Assembly: GCA_005884715.1 (NCBI GenBank)
Contig: VAZZ01000034.1
Span: 1 to 17,859 of the forward strand
From: Alphaproteobacteria bacterium
GTDB taxonomy: Bacteria > Pseudomonadota > Alphaproteobacteria > Rhizobiales > Aestuariivirgaceae
Reading direction: 5' to 3'
DNA length: 17,859 bases
Part shown: piece by piece, positions 14,350 through 17,859 of the stretch
Layout: each line of letters starts with the position of its first letter
Position numbering within the stretch: the first letter of the stretch is position 1
Notes under the pieces: generated by a model
The model's database searches: none
What the model saw: only the letters and a program-made list of their open reading frames with translations
What the model was told of the DNA's origin: nothing
Made by a program: the position numbers and the translations under genes

Positions 14350-15656
14350 GGTTTGCCGGTGAATCTCTTGTCGAGCCCCGACCAACAGTCGATATAGTCG
14401 CTCTGCAGCGTCTCGACGCTTGCCGCATAGGAGGTGAGATGCTGCGGGTAGCGGGTCTCGAACATGAAGGCGAGCGTATTGGTGAGCTTGTGCGGTTTGA
14501 GCTCGACGGTGCTCGCTTTCTCGAAAGCGGTCGCGTCCGGGCCATGCGGCAGCATGCAATTATGCAGGCTGATGGCGCCCGGCACGAAGCCGTCCGGCTT
14601 CGCATCATATTGCCCGTAAATGAGCCCCATGAATTCCGACATGATGTTCATGTGATACCAGGGCGGCCGGAAGGAATGTTCGGCGACCGACCAGCGCTCC
14701 GGGAAGATGACGAAATCGACATTGGCAGTGCCCTCTTCGCCAGACGGCGCCGTCATCACGGTGAAGATCGAGGGATCGGGATGGTCGAACAGGATCGCGC
14801 CAACGGGCGAGAAGGTGCGCAAGTCATATTTGAACGGTGCGTAATTGCCGTGCCAGGCCACGACATCGAGTGGTGAATGATCAATCCGGGTCTCATAGAA
14901 CTTGCCGCACCATTTGACTGTAAGGGTCGATTGCGTCTCCTTGTCCTCATAGGCGGCGTTGGGAGTCTTGAAGTCGCGCGGATTGGCGAGGCAATTGGCG
15001 CCAATCGGCCCGCGGTCAGGAAGAGTGAATTTGGCGCCGTAATTCTCGCACAGATAACCGCGCGCCGGGCCGTCGAGAAGCTCGGCCTTGAATTTCAAGC
15101 CGCGCGGGATCACGCAGATCTCGCCTGGCGAAACCTCGATTCGGCCGAGCTCGGTGAAGAAGCGGATGCTACCCGCCTGCGGCACGACCAGCATCTCGCC
15201 ATCGGCATTGTAGAAATACTCATCGATCATCGACTGGTTGACGAGAAAGACCGATGCCGCCATGCCGGTCTGGGTGTTGACGTCGCCCGCCGTTGTCATG
15301 GTGCGGATACCGGAGATGAAGGTTGTTCCTTCATTCGGCATTGGCGGCGGCCCCCAGCGCAATTGCCCGATGGGGAGATCGTGGTCGTCGAGACAGGGCG
15401 CCGTCTTCCAGAAGGGAAAGCTCGTCTTGGCGAAATGGCCGGTGTGCCTGACCGAGGGCCGCATACGATAGAGCCAGGAGCGTTCATTGATGCCGCGCGG
15501 TGCGGTAAAGGGCGAGCCCGACAATTGCTCGGCATAGAGCCCGTAGGCGCAGCGTTGCGGCGAGTTCTGGCCGGAAGGCAGTGCTCCGGGCAGCGCTTCG
15601 GTTTCGAAATCATTGCCGAAGCCCGGCATGTAGCCTTGAAGGATCGCGCTTTGCAT
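14346..15656 (-). CDS. hmgA: homogentisate 1,2-dioxygenase
   Basis: A complete 436-residue dioxygenase that opens the ring of homogentisate to maleylacetoacetate, using Fe(II). The iron ligands are all visible and fall at the same numbers as in the human enzyme: His335 and Glu341 in RPPWYHMNIMSEFMGL and His371 in NCMLPHGPD. YMPGFGNDFETEALPGALP at the N-terminus and FDHPDPSIFTVMTAPSG are also diagnostic. The start at 15656 is preceded by GGGAGG on the minus strand. It is the first gene of the hmgA-fah unit and shares a short, palindrome-containing promoter region with the divergent marR gene, which is the likely regulator. No lesion is visible. Confidence 0.96.
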   Translation of the reverse strand: MQSAILQGYMPGFGNDFETEALPGALPSGQNSPQRCAYGLYAEQLSGSPFTAPRGINERSWLYRMRPSVRHTGHFAKTSFPFWKTAPCLDDHDLPIGQLRWGPPPMPNEGTTFISGIRTMTTAGDVNTQTGMAASVFLVNQSMIDEYFYNADGEMLVVPQAGSIRFFTELGRIEVSPGEICVIPRGLKFKAELLDGPARGYLCENYGAKFTLPDRGPIGANCLANPRDFKTPNAAYEDKETQSTLTVKWCGKFYETRIDHSPLDVVAWHGNYAPFKYDLRTFSPVGAILFDHPDPSIFTVMTAPSGEEGTANVDFVIFPERWSVAEHSFRPPWYHMNIMSEFMGLIYGQYDAKPDGFVPGAISLHNCMLPHGPDATAFEKASTVELKPHKLTNTLAFMFETRYPQHLTSYAASVETLQSDYIDCWSGLDKRFTGKP

Positions 15657-15674
15657 GGCCGCCTCCCGTAGGTA

Positions 15675-15711
15675 GTTTCACTTGAGACTATATAATAGTT
15701 GCAACTGAAAC
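15675..15711. promoter_or_regulatory. palindromic operator between hmgA and marR
   Basis: The 76-bp divergent gap contains a 37-bp imperfect palindrome with outer arms GTTTCA (15675-15680) and TGAAAC (15706-15711). Inside, AGTTGCAACT (15697-15706) is itself a perfect 10-bp palindrome. A consensus TATAAT lies at 15691-15696 in the centre, on the marR strand, and a TTGACA is readable on the hmgA strand near 15717-15722. A dimeric MarR protein bound here would cover the promoter elements of both directions. Confidence 0.7.
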
Positions 15712-15732
15712 CGTTTCTTGTCAAGATGACAT

Positions 15733-16185
15733 ATGGCCGATTTTAAACTGACCCGCTTCCTGCCCTTCCGGCTGAACCGGCTGGCGGCGGAAATCTCTGA
15801 AGAATTGTCCACCCTCTATGCCGATCGCTTTCACATCGACATTCCGCAATGGCGCGTGCTTGCCACATTGTCTGCCGGGAACGGCTGGACCGCCAAGGCC
15901 ATCGTCGCCTCGACCCGCACCCACAAATCGACGATCAGCCGCGCGGTCGAGGCGCTGGAACAGCGCGGCCTGATCGAAGCCGTGCAATCGTCTGAGGACA
16001 AGCGCGAATATCGTTTGGGGCTCACCGGCTCAGGCCGCCGGCTTTTCAGGGAGCTCGAGCCTTTGGTGCTCGATTACCAGAAAGGGCTGATGGACAAATT
16101 GGGTGAGACGAAGGCGCGGCGCCTGGAACAGGCGATCGCCGCCCTCGAGACGGCGTTGGATCTTGCAGGGGAGGAAACGGGATGA
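15733..16185 (+). CDS. MarR-family transcriptional regulator of homogentisate catabolism
   Basis: A 150-residue winged-helix regulator. The DNA-binding part is visible as FHIDIPQWRVLATLS, ASTRTHKSTISRAVEALEQR (recognition helix) and the wing SSEDKREYRLGLTGSGR, flanked by dimerisation helices at both ends. It diverges from hmgA across the palindromic operator and forms an operon with maiA (ATGA overlap). By analogy with MarR-type regulators beside hmgA genes it probably represses both directions and is released by a pathway intermediate; the sequence does not show which one. The Shine-Dalgarno sequence for ATG 15733 is weak. Confidence 0.9.
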   Translation: MADFKLTRFLPFRLNRLAAEISEELSTLYADRFHIDIPQWRVLATLSAGNGWTAKAIVASTRTHKSTISRAVEALEQRGLIEAVQSSEDKREYRLGLTGSGRRLFRELEPLVLDYQKGLMDKLGETKARRLEQAIAALETALDLAGEETG

Positions 16186-16868
16186 AGCTCTATGGCTATT
16201 TCCGCTCCTCCGCCGCCTACCGGGTCCGCATCGCGCTTCATCTGAAAGGCGTTGCGGTCGAACAGATCGGCATTCATCTGGTGAAGGATGGCGGCCAGCA
16301 TCGGCAAGCTTCTTATCTCGCCAGGAATCCGCAAGGGTTGGTGCCGGCGCTCGAGCTCGATGACGGAACCATCCTCACGCAATCTCTGGCGATCATCGAA
16401 TATCTGGATCAGGTGTTTCCGTCACCCAGCCTGATCGCCGCCGATCCGGTCAAGGCGGCGCAAGTGCGCGCTGTGGCGCTCGCCATCGCCTGCGACATCC
16501 ATCCGCTCAACAATCTGCGCGTGCTCACTTACCTCAAAGGAACGCTCGGCCGCAGCCAGGAAGAAGCGGATGCATGGTATCGGCACTGGATCCTCGAAGG
16601 GCTTGGAGCGGTCGAGACGCTGATCGATGGTGAACGCTTCTGCTTCGGCAGAGAGCCTTCGATGGCGGATGCTTGCCTCATTCCGCAGGTGTTCAACGCG
16701 CGCCGCTACAAGATCGACATCGCGCATCTGAGGAAGATCGTGGCCGTCGACCGGCACTCCCGGCTTTCATCGCCGCGCATCCCGCGCAACAGCCGGATGC
16801 GGAGTAAGTCTCCCTCTCCCAGGGGGAGAGGGAAGCCATTGCGCAGCAATGGCAGGGTGAGGGGATAA
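16182..16868 (+). CDS. maiA: maleylacetoacetate isomerase, C-terminus altered by frameshift
   Basis: A zeta-class glutathione transferase that converts maleylacetoacetate to fumarylacetoacetate. The glutathione site is visible in LYGYFRSSAAYRVRIALHLKG, NPQGLVPALELDDG and ILTQSLAIIEYLDQ; the helical domain shows ACDIHPLNNLRVL, AWYRHWILEG and MADACLIPQVFNARRYKID. After IVAVDR (about residue 190) the present frame reads HSRLSSPRIPRNSRMR and continues into a repeat up to TAA at 16868. A neighbouring frame from 16754 encodes the expected tail, ALPAFIAAHPAQQPDAE, ending at TAA 16805-16807. A small deletion (one base, or about ten) near 16750 therefore replaced the native last 17 residues with about 36 foreign ones. 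The enzyme may keep some activity. The start overlaps the marR stop. Confidence 0.85.
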   Translation: MKLYGYFRSSAAYRVRIALHLKGVAVEQIGIHLVKDGGQHRQASYLARNPQGLVPALELDDGTILTQSLAIIEYLDQVFPSPSLIAADPVKAAQVRAVALAIACDIHPLNNLRVLTYLKGTLGRSQEEADAWYRHWILEGLGAVETLIDGERFCFGREPSMADACLIPQVFNARRYKIDIAHLRKIVAVDRHSRLSSPRIPRNSRMRSKSPSPRGRGKPLRSNGRVRG

Positions 16869-16947
16869 GGTCTAACCGGATAGAGCTTATCCCCTCATCC
16901 TCCCACGCTGACGCGCGGGCCCCTCCTTCTCCCCTTGGGAGAAGGGA
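16809..16947. repeat. palindromic mosaic element between maiA and the Lrp gene
   Basis: Successive hairpins are readable: TCCCTCTCCCAGGGGGAGAG, then GCCATTGCGCAGCAATGGC, then AGGGTGAGGGGATAAG against CTTATCCCCTCATCCT, and finally CTTCTCCCCTTGGGAGAAG. The modules are related to those at 7421-7694 and 9383-9543 (CCCACGCTG and GGGAGAAG motifs). It lies between converging genes and could end transcription from both. Confidence 0.75.
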
Positions 16948-16949
16948 AA

Positions 16950-17402
16950 CTACAGCACCAGCAATTGATCGTCGCGCAGGATTTCGAGCACGATCTCGGA
17001 GCGCACCCGGTCGACGGTCTGGTGCATCAGAAGCACGCCATTGACGAGATCGCGCAAGGCATCGAGATCGGCGACACAGACTTTCATGAGATAATCGAAG
17101 TCACCGGTCACCGCATGGGCCTCGAGAATACCGGGCGTCATGCGCACCAGGTCGCGGAAGCGCCGCGCATTGCCGTCCGAATGGCCTTTCAGCTTCACAT
17201 GGACGAAGGCGGTGACGGCGAAACCCAGCGAACGGCCATCGAGATCGGCGCGGTAGCGGCGGATAACGCCCGACTGCTCCAGGGCCTGGCGCCGCCGCGC
17301 GACTTGCGATTCAGACAAGCCCACTTGCTCGGCCAGCGCGCCGCGGCTGACGGCGCTGTCGCGCTGGAGCGAATCCAGAATTTTTCGGTCAAATTTATCC
17401 AT
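16950..17402 (-). CDS. Lrp/AsnC-family transcriptional regulator
   Basis: A 150-residue Lrp-type regulator. I chose ATG 17402 because MDKFDRKILDSLQRD is the standard beginning; an in-frame ATG at 17423 would add seven residues (MRGNKRN) and cannot be excluded. The helix-turn-helix is SRGALAEQVGLSESQVARRRQALEQSGVI, and the effector domain follows with FVHVKLKGHS, HAVTGDFDYLMKVCVAD and the terminal EIVLEILRDDQLLVL. It is transcribed away from the 4-hydroxyphenylpyruvate dioxygenase gene, a common arrangement for a tyrosine- or phenylalanine-responsive activator of that gene. The effector is inferred from context. Confidence 0.9.
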   Translation of the reverse strand: MDKFDRKILDSLQRDSAVSRGALAEQVGLSESQVARRRQALEQSGVIRRYRADLDGRSLGFAVTAFVHVKLKGHSDGNARRFRDLVRMTPGILEAHAVTGDFDYLMKVCVADLDALRDLVNGVLLMHQTVDRVRSEIVLEILRDDQLLVL

Positions 17403-17458
17403 ATTTCGCTTGTTTCCACGCATAACTTAAGCAATTCAGGACCCATTATGACCGAAAA
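17382..17458. promoter_or_regulatory. inverted 10-bp motif pair around the lrp-hpd divergent promoter
   Basis: TTTTCGGTCA at 17382-17391, within the first codons of the Lrp gene, is the exact reverse complement of TGACCGAAAA at 17449-17458, upstream of the dioxygenase gene. The pair is separated by 57 bp. Paired distant sites are usual for Lrp-type octamers, so this may be where the regulator binds to control itself and the dioxygenase. Confidence 0.45.
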
Positions 17459-17512
17459 TGACGGCTTTGACGACCTATATACATTTATCATCGCTTCACC
17501 GGAGGATAAGCC

Positions 17513-17859
17513 ATGGGTCCCTATCCGCACGACGCTCCGCCGCCTGTCATTGGTCCCGACAATCCGGCTGGAACCGATGGTTTCGAATTCGTCGAATTCG
17601 CCCATCCCGAGCCTGAAAAGCTCGATAAGCTCTTCCGCAAATTCGGCTTCACGCCCGTCGCCAAACACAAGACCAAGGACATCACGGTCTATCGCCAGGG
17701 CGATATCAATTACATCCTCAATGCCGAGCCAACCTCCTTCGGTATGAAATTCGTCGAGAGGCACGGGCCTTGTGCGCCCGCGATGGCTTGGCGCGTTGTC
17801 GATGCCGGTCATGCCTTCCGCCATGCTGTGGCGCTGGGTGCGCAACCCTATGACGGCGC
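17513..17859 (+). CDS. hpd: 4-hydroxyphenylpyruvate dioxygenase (N-terminal part, cut by right edge)
   Basis: The first 115 codons of the enzyme that converts 4-hydroxyphenylpyruvate to homogentisate, the substrate of HmgA. ATG 17513 is preceded by GGAGG at 17501-17505. MGPYPHDAPPPVIGPDNPAG, TDGFEFVEFAHPEPEKL, AKHKTKDITVYRQGDINYI and HGPCAPAMAWRVVDAGHA are characteristic of the alphaproteobacterial enzyme. The catalytic iron site lies in the C-terminal half, outside the window. The gene diverges from the Lrp-type regulator. Confidence 0.94.
   Translation, partial: MGPYPHDAPPPVIGPDNPAGTDGFEFVEFAHPEPEKLDKLFRKFGFTPVAKHKTKDITVYRQGDINYILNAEPTSFGMKFVERHGPCAPAMAWRVVDAGHAFRHAVALGAQPYDG

Noticed and set aside
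14350..14559. An upstream extension of fah by 70 codons
   Set aside because: The extension lies entirely inside hmgA and has no FAH-like sequence; MKLATIKDGSRDGKL is the normal family start with an ATGA overlap.

Overview
The window looks like a chromosomal or megaplasmid segment of a GC-rich alphaproteobacterium, most likely Hyphomicrobiales (rhizobia and relatives). The evidence is codon use, gene order typical of that group, protein sequences that resemble rhizobial families as I remember them, and palindromic intergenic elements of the rhizobial mosaic type. No database search was possible, so all names rest on motifs and remembered family features.

Layout. (1) 1-272, minus strand: the N-terminal part of a small secreted protein that runs off the left edge. 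(2) 531-2324: a B12-binding-type radical SAM protein. (3) 2325-2673: a gene-free leader with repeated GTTTAGTAA half-sites, a probable operator, and a possible insertion-sequence end. (4) 2674-13239: one long plus-strand cluster. It encodes a carbohydrate ABC importer (binding protein, two permeases, a 62-residue membrane protein, two ATPases), then DhaL, DhaM (EIIA), HPr, Enzyme I, a small helix-turn-helix-like protein and DhaK. This is a self-contained PEP-dependent dihydroxyacetone-type kinase with its own phosphorelay, next to an importer that presumably supplies its substrate or a precursor. (5) 13263-13371: a perfect 26-bp inverted repeat separating convergent transcription units. (6) 13337-17859: tyrosine/homogentisate catabolism. 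hmgA-fah (minus) diverge from marR-maiA (plus) over a palindromic operator, then come an Lrp/AsnC regulator (minus) and the start of 4-hydroxyphenylpyruvate dioxygenase (plus, cut by the right edge).

The most notable feature is a cluster of gene lesions. The first ABC ATPase has an in-frame TAG at codon 15 and a frameshift before its C-terminal domain. fah is frameshifted about 55 codons before its end. maiA is frameshifted in its last 20 codons and reads on into a repeat. ptsI lacks about 16-17 residues of its TIM barrel in frame. All except the TAG look like small deletions. Either this locus is decaying, or the assembly consensus has lost short segments; raw reads would decide.

Four intergenic gaps are filled by palindromic mosaic repeats. 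Two copies of one composite lie in opposite orientation around the second ATPase gene and dhaL, and one of them carries a second palindromic insertion.
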